Positions 31,174 to 42,912 are shown, counted from the first letter of the stretch. The stretch is DNA of 64,000 nucleotides from Codonopsis lanceolata (GCA_013146195.2 CM028378.1:89958295-90022294), one strand, 5' to 3'. The notes: generated from the sequence alone by a model not told the origin. Numbers and translations: made by a program.

Positions 31174-32802
31174 TCATAGGCTTAAGGCCCATTCCCTTCG
31201 ATGAGCTGCATACTTGCTCTCTAGACAGACCCTTAGTTAGTGGATCCTCTAGGTTGTTTTTTGATCGAATATAATCAATGGTGATCACTCCATTTGAGAG
31301 AAGTTACCCAACGGTATTGTGACACCTTTGTATGTGTCGTGATTTACCGTTATACATATTGTTTTGTGCCCTTCCTATTACGGCTTGGCTGTCGCAGTGG
31401 ATACATATGACTGGTACTGGTTGTTTCGTAGCCATTCAGCTTCTTCCGCTGTTTTATCTAAAGCGATAAATTTTGATTCCATTGTAGATCTTGCGATGCA
31501 AGTTTGTTTGGAAGATTTCCATGCGATAGAACCACCACCAAGTGTAAATACAAATCCACTTGTGGATTTTGAGTCGTTAATATCAAATATCCAGTTGGCG
31601 TCAATGTAACATTCTATTACTGCTAGATACCTGGAATAGTGTAACCCATAGTCTTTAGTGTATCGAAGATACCTAAGGACTCTTACAATAACCTTCCAGT
31701 AATCATGTCTGGGATTGCTATTAAATCTGCTCAATCGATTAACTATTTGAGCAATATCTGGTTGCGTACAATTCACGAGATACATAAGACTTCCAATGAC
31801 ACAAGAGTATTCATTTTGAGATACACTTTCGTGTAGGTTATTTTTGAGATGAAAGTTTAGGTCAATTGGAGATTTTGCAATACTATTATTACCATTGCTG
31901 AATTTCTCCAGTAATTTCTCGATGTAATGAAATTGTGATAATATGATTGTCTCGGATGTTATAGATATTTTAATATCTAAGATGACGTCAGCTATCCCAA
32001 GATCTTTCATGTCGAACCTGTTGGCCAACATTTTCTTGGTGTCCTTGATCATGTTATCGTTACTGCCTATGATGAGCATGCCATCTACGTAGAGGCAGAT
32101 AATTACGTAACCATGTTGTGTATTTTTGGCTTACACTCATTTGTCACATTCGTTGATCTTGAACCCATTTGTAAGTACTACATCATCAAAACGTTTATGC
32201 CATTGTTTTAGTGCTTGCTTTAATCCGTACAACGATTTGACCAATCGACATACTTTCTTTTCGTTGCCCGGAGCTATGAATCCTTCTGGTTGGTTCATGT
32301 AGATTTCTTCTTCGAGTTCCCCATTTAGGAAAGCAGTCTTAACATCCATTTGATGTATTTCAAGACCATGCAGAGCTGCAAATGCAATAAGTAGTCGAAT
32401 CGACATAATTCGAGTTACATGGGCATAAGTGTCAAAATAATCAACACCTTCTTTTTGATGAAACCCTTTTGTGACCAATCATGCTTTATACTTATCAATG
32501 GAATCATCGGGTTTTAATTTTCATTTGAAAATCCACTTACAACCCAATGGTTTGCACCCATTGGGAAGATCAACTAATTCCCAAGTGTGGTTTTGCATAA
32601 TGGAAGATATTTCGCCATTAATGACTTCTTTCCATTGAGGAGCTTCTGGAGTAGACATTGCTTCTTTGAACGTGCGAGGTTCATTGTCCACTATAAATGT
32701 GGTCACAAAGTCAGGTCCGAAGGTTTTAGTTATTTTTACCCTTTTGCTCCTCCAAGGTTCATCATCTTGTTCAGTTGGACGGTTGTCTTGGATGATGTCC
32801 AT
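31174..32802 (-). pseudogene. Copia reverse transcriptase and RNase H
   Basis: RT starts near 32802 (EPRTFKEAMSTPEAPQWKEV) and continues with LVDLPNGCKPLGCKWIFK, QMDVKTAFLNGELEEEIYM and KSLYGLKQA. The catalytic box reads YVDG, not YVDD: the second Asp is Gly at 32080-32082. A stop near 32137 and a frame change follow. The 32079-31378 piece carries the thumb and RNase H ([43 protein letters not shown]). RNase H continues in another frame ([12 protein letters not shown]) through GKSRHIQRCHNTV to a stop near 31174. Confidence 0.9.
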
Positions 32803-33825
32803 GGGAACAATGTCCGTGGGGGCCTCGTTCTCATTTTCTCTTGTGTTCCAAGGAAATGAGAGTTTTCCATTGTTATTTTTTTTAATGGAAATAAATTTTC
32901 AAAAAATGTGATATTTCTTGATTCAAATATTGTATTTACTTCAATATTTGGATTTTCAGAATTGTGCACTAAAAACCTATAGGCACTATTCCGAGCTGCA
33001 TATCCTATGAAGATACAATCCACGGTTTTTGGACCGATTTTTACCTTTTTAGGTAATGGTGCTGCTACTTTGGCCAGGCACCCCCACACTTTGATGAATT
33101 TGTAGGAAGGTTTTCGACCGCTCCATAATTCAAAAGGAGTTTGCTCCAATTTCTTGTGGTAGCTTAATGAGCAAGTAATTTGATGTGAGCACCGCATCCC
33201 CCTACATTTCGTCGGGTAGGCCAGATTGAATTAATAGTGAATTCATCATTGCTTTAAGTGTACGATTTTTCCTTTCCGTAATCCCATTGGATTGTGGAGT
33301 ATAAGGAGGGGTAACTTGATGAATTATTCCATGTGCTGCGTAAAATCCTTTGAAAGGATGTACGTGTTTACCTCCTCGATCAGATTTGAGAATTTTTATC
33401 TTTTTCTCAAGTTGATTCTCGACTTCGTTCCTGTACATTTTAAATGTCTCGAACGCTTCATCTTTACTATTTAGCAAGTAAAGATGACAATAACGTGTAC
33501 TATCATCAATAAAGGTGATGAAATAATTTTTCCCGCCACATGATTCTATGGATTTAAAATCACTTAGGTCGCTATGAACTAGCTCTAATGGTCGTGTGTC
33601 ACGTTGTATTGTTTGAAAGGAGGTTCTTGTTTGTTGGCCTCAACGCATATTTGACATTTTTCCTTAGTGTTGATTCGTGCTTTTGGAATTAATTCCATTT
33701 GCATTAATCTCCGTATAGATTCATGTTTAACATGACCTAATCTAAGATGTCAAATATTAGAGTGCTCAAGCAAGTAAAAAGAAGATGTAGTCATTGTATT
33801 ACTAATACTATTATTGTTGGGTGGG
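32736..33825 (-). pseudogene. Copia integrase and partial GAG-pre-integrase domain
   Basis: The zinc-binding lead (LRLGHVKHES, then CQICVE) is readable at 33770-33640. The core shows Asp in a VHSDLSDF string near 33555, Asp in ILKSDRGG and Glu in GITERKNRT (33477-33202). A stop near 33200 precedes KLEQTPFELWSGRKPSYKF and the C-terminal domain to 32736. The GAG-pre-integrase domain is interrupted at 33830 by the solo LTR and continues at 35130. Confidence 0.88.
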
Positions 33826-33830
33826 GTTAC

Positions 33831-35129
33831 TGATCGATGTATTTTATACGTCGATTTTATATGCTTCTGTGACTTGAATTAGGCTATTTCATGAGTCTTT
33901 TGAGTACTAATATATGTTTTTGGTGAGTTTTGTAAGTTTCAGGATTGTTCGTGAAAATACGCGAAACTCCAGGGTTTTAAGTGCAAATTACAAAGAAAGA
34001 AGAATTGAAGAAAATGAAAGCTGTCATTCTGGACACCTTGCGGACGCAAGGTGCCTCAGACCTTGCGACCGCAAGGTAGGCGACGGTCCCGAAGCCGCAA
34101 TCGAAGAGTCAAAAACCACACACACTGGAGACCTTGCGGACGCAAGGTATCCAGCACCTTGCGACCGCAAGGTAGGCAGAATGCTCAATTTTCGGGTTTT
34201 CACACAGTCATTCGATTCAATCACAACTCCCAAGTATATATAGAAGTCAGATGTCGAGCCTAAGCAGAGGAGGACGGCTGGAAGCTCTCTTTACATAGAT
34301 TTTAGGTAGTTTTAGATTGTATAACATAATTAGGTTTTGTAATTTCAAGTATTGAAGATCAAATCATGCCTTTCATCATCTCCATGTGCTGTTCATCGTC
34401 TATGATGAACTAAATCATCCCTAATCTAGGAGGTGGGAGGTAACTTGTATCGAATTTATGTTTTGATTCATATATATATGTCTATTCAATGCTTGTTGAT
34501 TGTGTTGTTTATCAACCCCTCTATTATTTTGCTTTGAACAAATGAATGTAATCGCAAATAATAAAGGCTTAGAGGTGCGGATAACTGCATGACCAAGTGC
34601 ATATGTCGTACACTGGCTCACCAACACAATAAATTGGACCTATCGAAGCACGAGAGTGATAAGTTAGGACCAGGTTCTTACATGATCTAGGTGACAGATA
34701 GATCATAAATCTAGGTGACAGCTAGATTACAGTTCATGTGCTTAGGATATGGAATGGGTGAATTTTGCGGGGATGGAGGCTGAACCAATTGTTCAACAGA
34801 CCATATCTATTTTTAGTGAACGAACCCAAGACATTGAATGACATTATTATGAATTGAACATAAAGGAGATATAAGTGAAACCCAGAATCCTAGATTTCCA
34901 CTCACCATAAGATCTTCATATCTGTTATTACTGTCTAATTAGTTAACATCTATAACTAGTAATTTAGAGTAGAATTAAACATAAAAACCCCCCTTAGGTT
35001 AATAATTTGCTATCTATAACCGCACTGTTCGTGATCACTTGTCTCTGTGGGTTCGACCCTTGCTTCCGAGTCTATTCTATAATAGTCTTGTACACTTGCA
35101 AGGAAATAGATAAATAAAACAATCGATCA
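33831..35129 (+). mobile_element. Solo LTR of the Athila family (1299 bp)
   Basis: It starts TGATCGATG and ends AATCGATCA and is flanked by the perfect 5-bp direct repeat GTTAC (33826-33830 and 35130-35134). It aligns along its length with the 3' LTR at 13038-14315. A lone LTR with an intact target duplication is the product of recombination between the two LTRs of a former full element. Confidence 0.95.
34036..34243 (+). promoter_or_regulatory. Palindrome cluster and TATA box in the solo LTR
   Basis: Four palindromes: CCTTGCGGACGCAAGG at 34036-34051 and 34132-34147, and CCTTGCGACCGCAAGG at 34061-34076 and 34157-34172. They form two pairs about 96 bp apart, suggesting a duplicated module. 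The TATATATAG box at 34235-34243 is 63 bp downstream of the last one. Confidence 0.65.
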
Positions 35130-35134
35130 GTTAC

Positions 35135-36388
35135 CACCATTACATTACATTTGAACAAGCCCTCATTGAGGTAACCCTTGCCCATAAAAAACTCCACTCT
35201 TACTTAGTACAAATTTGTCAAACTCAAAGACCAACTTAAACCCATGCTTTATTAAAAGGGAACCAGAGATTAGGTTTTTCCTAATATCCGGGACATGGAG
35301 GACATTGGTAAACACCAATTCCCGTCCGCTGGTCATCTTCAATATAACTTGCCCTTAGCCTTCCACACCAGAGGTGGAGGAGTTGCCCATGAATAGCTTC
35401 TCGCCGGACGTGACTTTTGAGTAGGAAGAGAACATCTTCGCATCGCCGTATATGTGACATGTCGCCCCGGTGTCTGCGTACCATTCATGACCCGTGCCGA
35501 CCATGTTTGTCTCAGAAACCACGCATATCATGTTGATGTCGTCATCAACTATGTGGGCTTCTTGGCAGACTCGTTTCTTCCCACTGCACTCGGCAGCTTT
35601 GTGGCCTTTCTTGTCGCAGTTGAGACATTTCCCTTTGAACTTATACTGCTTATGTTGTTTAGACGTCCCTTCACCGGAGCTTTTATGCCTCCCGTTCTTA
35701 GAGTCTTGTTCTACCACATGTGCCCCTTCAATGGGGCGAAGCTGCTTCTTGTCGGCCACCCGGTTATTTTACTCGATCCTTAACCTGAGAATCAGATCCT
35801 CCAATGACATGTCTTTGCGCTTGTTCTTGAGATAGTTCTTGAAGTCCTTCCTCGATCATTGCTGCAACATGGAATGCTTCAAAAATAATCATTCCTTCGG
35901 CCGCTATCTCATGCAATATCAGTTGGAGTTGTTGAACCTGTGTCATTACACTTTTAGAATCATTCATGCAAAATTCTAAAAACCTAGCAACTACGAATTT
36001 CTTCGAGCCGGCATCTTCGATTTTGTATTTCTTTTCTAATGATTCCCAAAGGTCTTTTGTCGTCTTAAATGGGTTGTATACATCATATAACAAGTAATCC
36101 AGTCCGTTTATGATATATTTCCTGCAGAGAAAGTCGGAGTGCTTCCATGACTCGGCAGCAGTCACGGTGGTTCTGTCTGATTCCCCTTCTTTCAAAATAG
36201 GGGTTGTTTCTTCGGGAACTTTGTGAGTTGGTGTCGTCGGGTAGAAGAGCATCTTTTGCTACCGACATTTGAATTCCGAGCGACAAACTTTTCGGGCGTT
36301 CACCATGAGTGTGGGCGGTGGGGTGCGGCATTTGAGTTCTTTGCTGGGCTACATTCTGGCGGCGGGTTCACTGTGTTGGAAGCCATCA
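35135..36388 (-). pseudogene. Copia gag, zinc knuckle and protease
   Basis: The gag start is an ATG at about 36388 (MASNTVNPPP), followed by a frameshift near 36310. The main gag piece (36252-35764) has SWKHSDFLCRKYIINGLD, LWESLEKKYKIEDAGSKK and ILHEIAAEGM. Then come a basic linker, a CCHC knuckle CLNCDKKGHKAAEC (35640-35600) and the protease active site WYADTGATCHI near 35470. The start of the GAG-pre-integrase domain lies at 35200-35135, where the solo LTR cuts in. The order is normal for copia, with at least two frame changes. Confidence 0.88.
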
Positions 36389-36894
36389 CTTTTACAATAT
36401 AGTGATCAGTAATGCTATGTTGTATGAAATACTTTTATTTCAGCAACCAAATGATATACTTATTTATGCAGTCTATACTGTTTTAATCTTATAAGACAGA
36501 TTAAAACACTGTTACAATGAATACAGTTAAGTATAAAGTGTAAGCAGGCTAAACTTTAATATGTTGATTACAGATTATTAGTAAATATACTAAGGTAAAC
36601 AGGCTTATCTAGTTTCAAAAAAACAGGCTGATCAAACTCAGAAAACAGGCCTATACAGATTTTATAAAACATGACTGATCAGTTTTGTAAGAATAGACTG
36701 ATCAGTTTCATAAAACCAAACTGATCAGCGTGATCAAAACAGGCTGATTAGTGTTTTTATTTAAAGGAAAAAGTTCTGTTTAACAGATTAATTACTGAAA
36801 CAGACAGATGGACTGAATTTGTAACATACAGAGATTAGTACAGAAGACAGAAACAGATAATAGAAGAAGATCCACCATTGTCTGCAGGAAAAAT
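36389..36894. other. Noncoding stretch beside the copia gag; CTGATCAG-rich
   Basis: This may be the copia 5' leader or an unidentified LTR remnant; it does not resemble the copia 3' LTR. Between 36599 and 36752 the words AACAGGCTGATCA and the palindrome CTGATCAG (three copies, at about 36672, 36699 and 36722) recur irregularly. Confidence 0.45.
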
Positions 36895-38397
36895 ATCAAG
36901 TATTAAAAGTGCAAAAAGAATGTTGTAAAGATCGCGTGGAATACACCTGGCCTCATGGTGGACCACTGTGATTGCCTCAGGTTTTCTGAATAACATCCTC
37001 CCTTGTTTACGGGAAAACAAGATTCAGAAAATGCAATGCTCTTTTCATTCTATCTTCCCTTGTTTAGGGGAAAACGAAATTAAAAGTGCAAAAAGAACGT
37101 TGCAAAGAGCGCGTGGAATACGTCCGGCTTCACTGTGGACTCAAAATGTTGTAACAGAGTCGCCATATTTATTTTAAGGAAAAAATAAAGAAAAATCAAA
37201 TGTAACCAGATTTTGTAAAAGGGTTCGGAGGCTAAGTTACGAGGTGGGAAGGTGTTAGGCACCCAACTCGCCCTTTCGGTCTCAAAACAAGTTATTTTGG
37301 CTAAATATGCTTTATTTATATTTATTTAACATGTATAATAAAGCGTTTAAATATACATATCTGTACATATATATTACAAACTTGCAACGGTCTCCTTTCG
37401 GGAGTTATGAATACACATATAAATATTTGGCCATAATAATGGCTCTTTTTAGTGCTATTTCTTATAGAAATCCGGGCAGCATAACTGCTTATTATAATTA
37501 CATGGGGTCGGCCTAAATAACACTTTTTACTAAATAAAACTTTATAGCCTACCTCTGAAGCGTGCGGGATTTTATCCCATACCAACTAGCTTCTAGTAGA
37601 TTTTAGTTTGCGCTCGCTCTAGCCTTCCTGGAGAGGGAGTCTTTTTGTTTTGATGTTGCGGAGATTCAGACAGAGTAACTGCTTCCGAAAGTTTCTTTTC
37701 GGCCTCGGAAACCGGGTGGAGCAACTGCTTGCTTCTTTGTTGTTGTTTGTTTGCTGACGGCGGAAATCGGGCAGAGCAACTGCTTGTTTTTTGCGGATTT
37801 GACATATGGATTCGGGTAGGGCAACTGCTCTTTTGGGATTTTTGGACAGGAGGAATAGGGTGGAATCCTAGCGGGGAGGCTAAGGTTCACTTTGATCGGT
37901 TGGTTTTGTGTTTGGGAGTGATTTGGCAGAGCTTCGAAGCTTAGAGGAGGACAACTCTCAAGACGCTCGAAGAAAACTCACTACGGAGAAATTTTGAACT
38001 ACGTGAAAACTGTGTGCGTGACTGTGTGTTCTCATTGAAGCCGGGGCCTTCTATTTATAGGCTGAGAAGGCTTTCCTTCGTCGTTAACTTTTATCATTCT
38101 ATGCTTCACCGTCTTATACCGCGCGCTGATAGAGTTGTACCAAAAGTAAACTGCTACAGTGCTGGAAGCACTGTTGGGCGCCACCCATAAGGGCTCGGAG
38201 TGGCCATGGGTGGCGCCAGGGTCCTTTTTCCTACTTCTTTGTGACACTTTGGCCCCTTGCATTTCACTGTTTGCGCATCCTGATTTTACTTTTGCATTTT
38301 AAACCCTGTCTGTAACTTGACATTCATTAGTGTTTTAACAGGTTTTGATATCTCATGTCATGTTACATGCCAGGGGTATGAAATTGAGGTGTCTACA
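36895..38397 (-). repeat. Isolated Tat-like LTR with a small duplication at its end
   Basis: 36967-38397 matches the LTR at 40072-41563 in reverse: the minus strand begins TGTAGACACC at 38397 and ends near GGCAATCACA at 36967. It includes the TATAAATAG box (near 38052), the GGGTGGCGCC block and two copies of CCCTTGTTTAGGGG-like sequence. A further 70 bp (36895-36966) repeats the LTR segment at 37080-37140. No internal region follows on either side, so it is probably a solo or recombined LTR. Confidence 0.75.
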
Positions 38398-39112
38398 TCT
38401 GGAAAACAGAATATTCATGGTGCCGAAGAATAGTAATGAATACAACAATAAGAACTAAATGAGTAACAGTTAATGTAGATCTTGTTGTTGTTGTTGAGGA
38501 CTTATATCGGAGCATCCATAAGACCGTTGGAGAAAAAGAAATGAATAACAGCTCTATTAGGTTGAGTGCATTAAATACAGGGAGCTGCTTTACTGACTTC
38601 ATCTTCATCTGGAACTGATCAAGGTATGGAGAGGAGTAGATACTAGAACTAGCAAGTGGGCGACAAGCAGAGTTGCAGACCTGCAGTAGTTGGTACAGTC
38701 TGTTTGTGTCAGACTGCAAACCTGCTCTGCCAAGTTCAGGAGGTGAAAGTCTCCATTCTTCGAAAAAGCTGGAAAGGTGTGTCTTGGAAATCAGAAATAA
38801 AATGATGTTGAATTAATTCAAACTTAATTCATGATATCTGAATTAATGATTCACTTGATGAGTTGGACATCCTGATAATCTTGAGACGTCATGTTGTCCG
38901 AAGGCAGACAAGGTCTGCTGGTGAAGGCTGCTGGTGAAGCCTTTGCTAAAATCTTCTACCGAAACCTGTGAAGTCTAAAAAACTATTCTAAAGGAAAAGT
39001 TCTATACACAGTTGCCACACTAACTGGTACGCAGCTCGTTTAGCCAGTAAGTATAGAACCTATAGTAATGAATAAGCAGGTGCAAATTAAGATATAGTGA
39101 GAAACAACAATC
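38398..39112 (-). repeat. SIRE-like LTR remnant
   Basis: Collinear similarity to 49530-50240 is visible: a GTTGTTGTTGAGGACTT phrase, the CCGTTGGAGAA block with nearby AACAGCTC, and the GTTCTATACAC-GTTGCCAC block near 39000-39020. The orientation is the same minus sense. The remainder of the LTR was not found on the left, where a Tat-like LTR abuts. Confidence 0.6.
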
Positions 39113-39168
39113 ATTATGTAGATACCGCAAATTCATACCTATAATTTATAATGTCCTATAAAATATTA

Positions 39169-39427
39169 CACCCTCCGTCCCTAAATTATTGTCCTCCTTT
39201 CTTTTTTCGTTCGTCCCAAAATAATTGTCCACTTTGAAACTTACCTTTTTAGAACATCACTTTTACCACTTTACCCTTACTTTTTCACACTACTTTAATT
39301 ATGGGCCACATACACATGGGCTTTAAAAGGAAACTACACATTAAACCAATATAAATAATCAAGTCAATTGTTTTTTATTAATCTGTGCGCCGGGTCAACT
39401 AGGACAATAATTTACGGACAGAGGGAG
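39169..39427. mobile_element. Stowaway MITE C (259 bp)
   Basis: It is bounded by TA dinucleotides (39167-39168 and 39428-39429). The ends CACCCTCCGTCCCTAAATTA and the complement of TAATTTACGGACAGAGGGAG are inverted repeats of the Stowaway type. Internally it is unrelated to MITEs A and B. Confidence 0.85.
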
Positions 39428-39892
39428 TATTACATATTAAAAATGGACTAAAAATGTTTTTGAAATATTTCAAGGAGCCAAGACATCAAAGGGAACTTAG
39501 AAAGGCTCAAAAGGACGAAGGATAACGAAGAAGGGGGGAATGTTTACAAAAATTGGAGAAAAAGGAAGACGGGGCACCACACGCCTATCCTGCCATGTGC
39601 CGCGAGGCGGCTGCCCATTACGCCGCCCTAATAACCCCCTACGCCACCGAGGGGTTAATTTCTACGTCACAAAGTCTCCCTATCTCAGGCCCTTCCTCCT
39701 CTACTTATAAATAGAGAGTTCTTCTCCTTCATTCAACGCACTACAAACGCCTCACTGTTACACTGCAAAACTCGTACCCAAACAGCTTCCTCCATTAGGC
39801 TGCCAAATCTCTGCCAAAGAATCTCCACCGTCATTCCGCCGTTACGCTACCAGAAATATGTCGTATCTCTCACACATACAACCCAGCAACTC
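39428..39892 (+). promoter_or_regulatory. Promoter-like region with TATAAATAG
   Basis: A GC-richer stretch (39570-39660) precedes TATAAATAGAGAG at about 39705 and a C-rich, CT-rich leader that looks like a transcription start region. No gene follows; the CA-rich block begins at once. It may be a fragment of an LTR or of a lost gene's promoter. Confidence 0.35.
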
Positions 39893-40071
39893 ATACACAC
39901 ATACACATACACATACATATACACATACTCACACACCAACACATGCACATACACACGCACACAACAACACATACACATACACACATAGCAACATACACAC
40001 ACAACACACACCCAGATACACACACGACACATACCCATATACACACACAACTCACACATACACATACCCAC
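39893..40071. repeat. CA-rich imperfect simple repeat
   Basis: About 180 bp of CACATA and ACACAC words, ending exactly where the Tat-like LTR begins at 40072. Frames across it are artefacts. Confidence 0.85.
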
Positions 40072-41098
40072 TGTAGACACCCTAAATTTCGTACCTCGGG
40101 TATGTAACATGACATGAGATATCAAGACCTGTTAAAAACCTAACGACTGTCAAGTTATAGGGTTTAGAATGCAAAAGAAAAAGCAGGATGCGCAAACAGT
40201 GAAATGCAAGAGGCCTAAGTGCCAAAAAGGAGACCAAGAAAAGACCCTGGCACCACCCATAGGGCATCTAGGCGCCACACCATCACCCTCCATGGGTGGC
40301 GCCCAACAGTACCATGTGTACTAAAGCTCTTTGCCTAATGCACAACTCTCTTAGCGCACGATACAAGCCGATAAAGTACAAAGTGAGAAATCTTAATGAC
40401 GAAGGAAACCCTTCTCCTGCCTATAAATAAGAGGCCCCGGCTTGTGAAAAAACATAGTACACGCAGTTATCAAACTTTCACCGCACAGTGAGTGATCGTT
40501 CTCCAGAGTGAGTGCCCTGAGAGTTCCTCTCCTCTAAGCCTCGAAGCTCCGTCGAATCTCCCCCAAACACAAAACAACCGGTCAAAGTGAAACCTAGTTT
40601 ACCTGCTAGGATTCCACCCTATTTCTCCGGTCCAAAAATCTCAATACGAGGAGTTGCCCTGCCCGAATCCAAACGCCAAATTCGCAAAAAGCAAGCAGTT
40701 GCTCTGCCCGATTTCCGCCGTCAGCAAACAAACATAAGCACAAAAGCAAGCAGTTGCTCCGCCCGATTCCTAAGGTCAGAAAGCAACTTTTGGAAGCAGT
40801 TATTCTTCCCAAATCTCCGCAACAGCAAAAGACTCTCTCTCCCGGAAGGACAGAGCGAGCACACCCTAAAATTTACTAGAAGCTAGTTGGTACGGGATAA
40901 AGCCCCCACGCTTCAAAAGGTAAGTTATATAAAGTTTTATTTATTAAAAAAGTGTTATTTAAGCCGGCCCGATGTAATAAATATAAGCAGTTATACTGCC
41001 CTGATTTCTATAAGAAGATGGCACTAAAAAGCTATTATTATGGCCAAATATTTATAAATGTATTTGTAATTCCTGGAAGGAGACTGTAGCAAGTTTGT

Positions 41099-41172
<74 letters not shown>

Positions 41173-41563
41173 TTAAATGTTTTATTTTATCTGTTAAATA
41201 AATATAATAAAAACATATTTTAGCCATAAAACTTGTTTTCAAACCTAAAGGGCGAGTTGGGTGTCTAACACCTTTCCCACCTCGTAACTTAGCCTCCGAA
41301 CCCTTTTTCAAAATCTGGTTACAATTTGGCTTTTTCTTTATTTATCCTCATTAAAATAAAGAATGGCAACTCTATTACACCATTTTGAGTTCACAATGAG
41401 GTCGGGCGTATTCCACGCGCTATTTACAACACTTTTTTGCGCTTTTAATTTCGTTTTCCCCTAAACAATGGAAAGATGGAATGAAAAGAGCGTTGTCTTT
41501 TCTGCATCTCGTTTTCCCCTAAACAAGGGAGGATGAGATACAGAAAAATCCGGGGCACTCACA
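40072..41563 (+). repeat. Tat-like 5' LTR (1492 bp)
   Basis: It starts TGTAGACACC and ends CACTCACA. It has a TATAAATAAG box near 40423, the CATGGGTGGCGCC block near 40294, a (TA)n then (TG)n microsatellite at 41101-41171, and two CCCCTAAACAA motifs near 41458 and 41518. The start is repeated at 48856. Confidence 0.9.
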
Positions 41564-41564
41564 G

Positions 41565-41583
41565 TGGAGACTCTGCTGGGGAC
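41565..41583 (+). promoter_or_regulatory. Primer-binding site of the gag-only element
   Basis: TGGAGACTCTGCTGGGGAC lies one base after the LTR end; it differs by one base from the site at 24585-24603. Confidence 0.8.
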
Positions 41584-42374
41584 ATCGTTTTTCTTTTAAA
41601 AACGAAGGGCTAAGACTCATTTTTCAAAACAAAAAAGGAAAGCAAGTTTTCTTTCCTCTTTGGCCTAAAATATGTTTATTATATTTATTCAACAGTCTAA
41701 ATATTACGTTCTTATATATCTGTATATAATATTTGTACATATAACCGTGAAACTTGCAGCAGCTTCGTTTCAGGTCCCGTTTCAAATGCAAAAAAAAAAA
41801 AAAAAGAAATGAAGTCCGAGCAGGATAACAAAAAAGATGGGGCTGGTGCTTTATTTTATTATTACTTTATTTTGCTCTATCTTGCTATTATTCTGCTTGC
41901 TTTTTTTATTTCGCAAAATATATAAATATATAATGTGCAAATATTATTTCATTCTGTCATTTTATTTTGGGGATTATGACCAATTTGTAATTAATAGGAA
42001 TAGATAGATTCCCCACTTTTTCTTTCTATTTCTTGCTTTGAATGGTCGTTATTTGCTCACGTGCCGTCCTTTCAGGGACTCAAGCTAATCAGCCGAGAAA
42101 ATCCACAATGAACAGAAAGACAGGCCATATCTTCTTTATTTACTGCTTTATATCTGGAAAAAAAAGGACTTTATTGCTTTCTAGATACCGCACACACATG
42201 CACGCACATAGAAATATTCCGAACTGCTATCCTACACCACGGCCAGTCTACCCCCTGCATTAGCCAATGTTAAATTGCATATAGTTTCTCAGGACACTTC
42301 ATGGACCGATCGGTTTTTATATATCTAAATTATTGGCCAGTCTCTGTTGCAAAAAAAAAAAAAAGAAGCAAAGA

Positions 42375-42450
<76 letters not shown>

Positions 42451-42912
42451 ATAAAGAAATGCACAGGGGCTGACCGATAATTTGTATAATATTTGACCTA
42501 GACCATTTTGAATGGTGGATCCCGGAAAGAGTATAGGCCATTCGCCTGAGATCAATCCGATCTTGGGGAGTCGAAAGACAGGTGGAATACGAAGTTCCTA
42601 TACTCTGGAGAAAGAATCCACTATTCCATGAATAATCCTGAGACTATCAAAACTAAAGTGGGTGCTTGTTCGATCAATTGTAGGAAAAATGAATAATAAT
42701 TAAAAAAATACTAATAATAAAGGCACATTGTACTTAGAACCTAGAAATCCTTCAGCCAACCCCTTCTGATACTTTCAAACCCTTTTCCTCATAAACCTGG
42801 TCCCGAAGTTTGGAAAGGCATAGATAGTACCGGTCATTTAATACGGGAAACAGGCACAGAGGTCAGATCAGAAAATATCATAATCGGTTCAGAAAATATA
42901 GATTTGTACAGA
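41584..42912 (+). other. 5' leader of the gag-only element
   Basis: Noncoding. It contains an AT dinucleotide repeat (42377-42449) and blocks shared in reverse with 23348-24584, such as the GGACTCAAGCTAATCAGCC phrase near 42077 and the CACTTCATGGACCGATCGG phrase near 42295. Confidence 0.75.

Larger units (their letters stand above)
29806..36388 (-). mobile_element. Ty1/copia retrotransposon (Tork/TAR-like), minus strand, 5' LTR not found
   Basis: Order from right to left: gag, zinc knuckle, protease, GAG-pre-integrase, integrase, RT, RNase H, polypurine tract, 3' LTR. Integrase ahead of RT identifies copia. The GLSREQVCSSSKGMGL-like C-terminus suggests the Tork/TAR group. A solo Athila LTR splits the GAG-pre-integrase region. 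No sequence resembling the 3' LTR lies right of the gag start, so the 5' LTR is lost or replaced. Pol carries frameshifts and a mutated RT active site. Confidence 0.88.

Noticed and set aside
39847..40125. Cys/Val-rich and Thr/His-rich frames
   Set aside because: Translations of CA-rich simple repeat.
41458..41525. Telomere-like CCCTAAA words
   Set aside because: Single partial matches within a repeated LTR motif (CCCCTAAACAA); no tandem CCCTAAA units.
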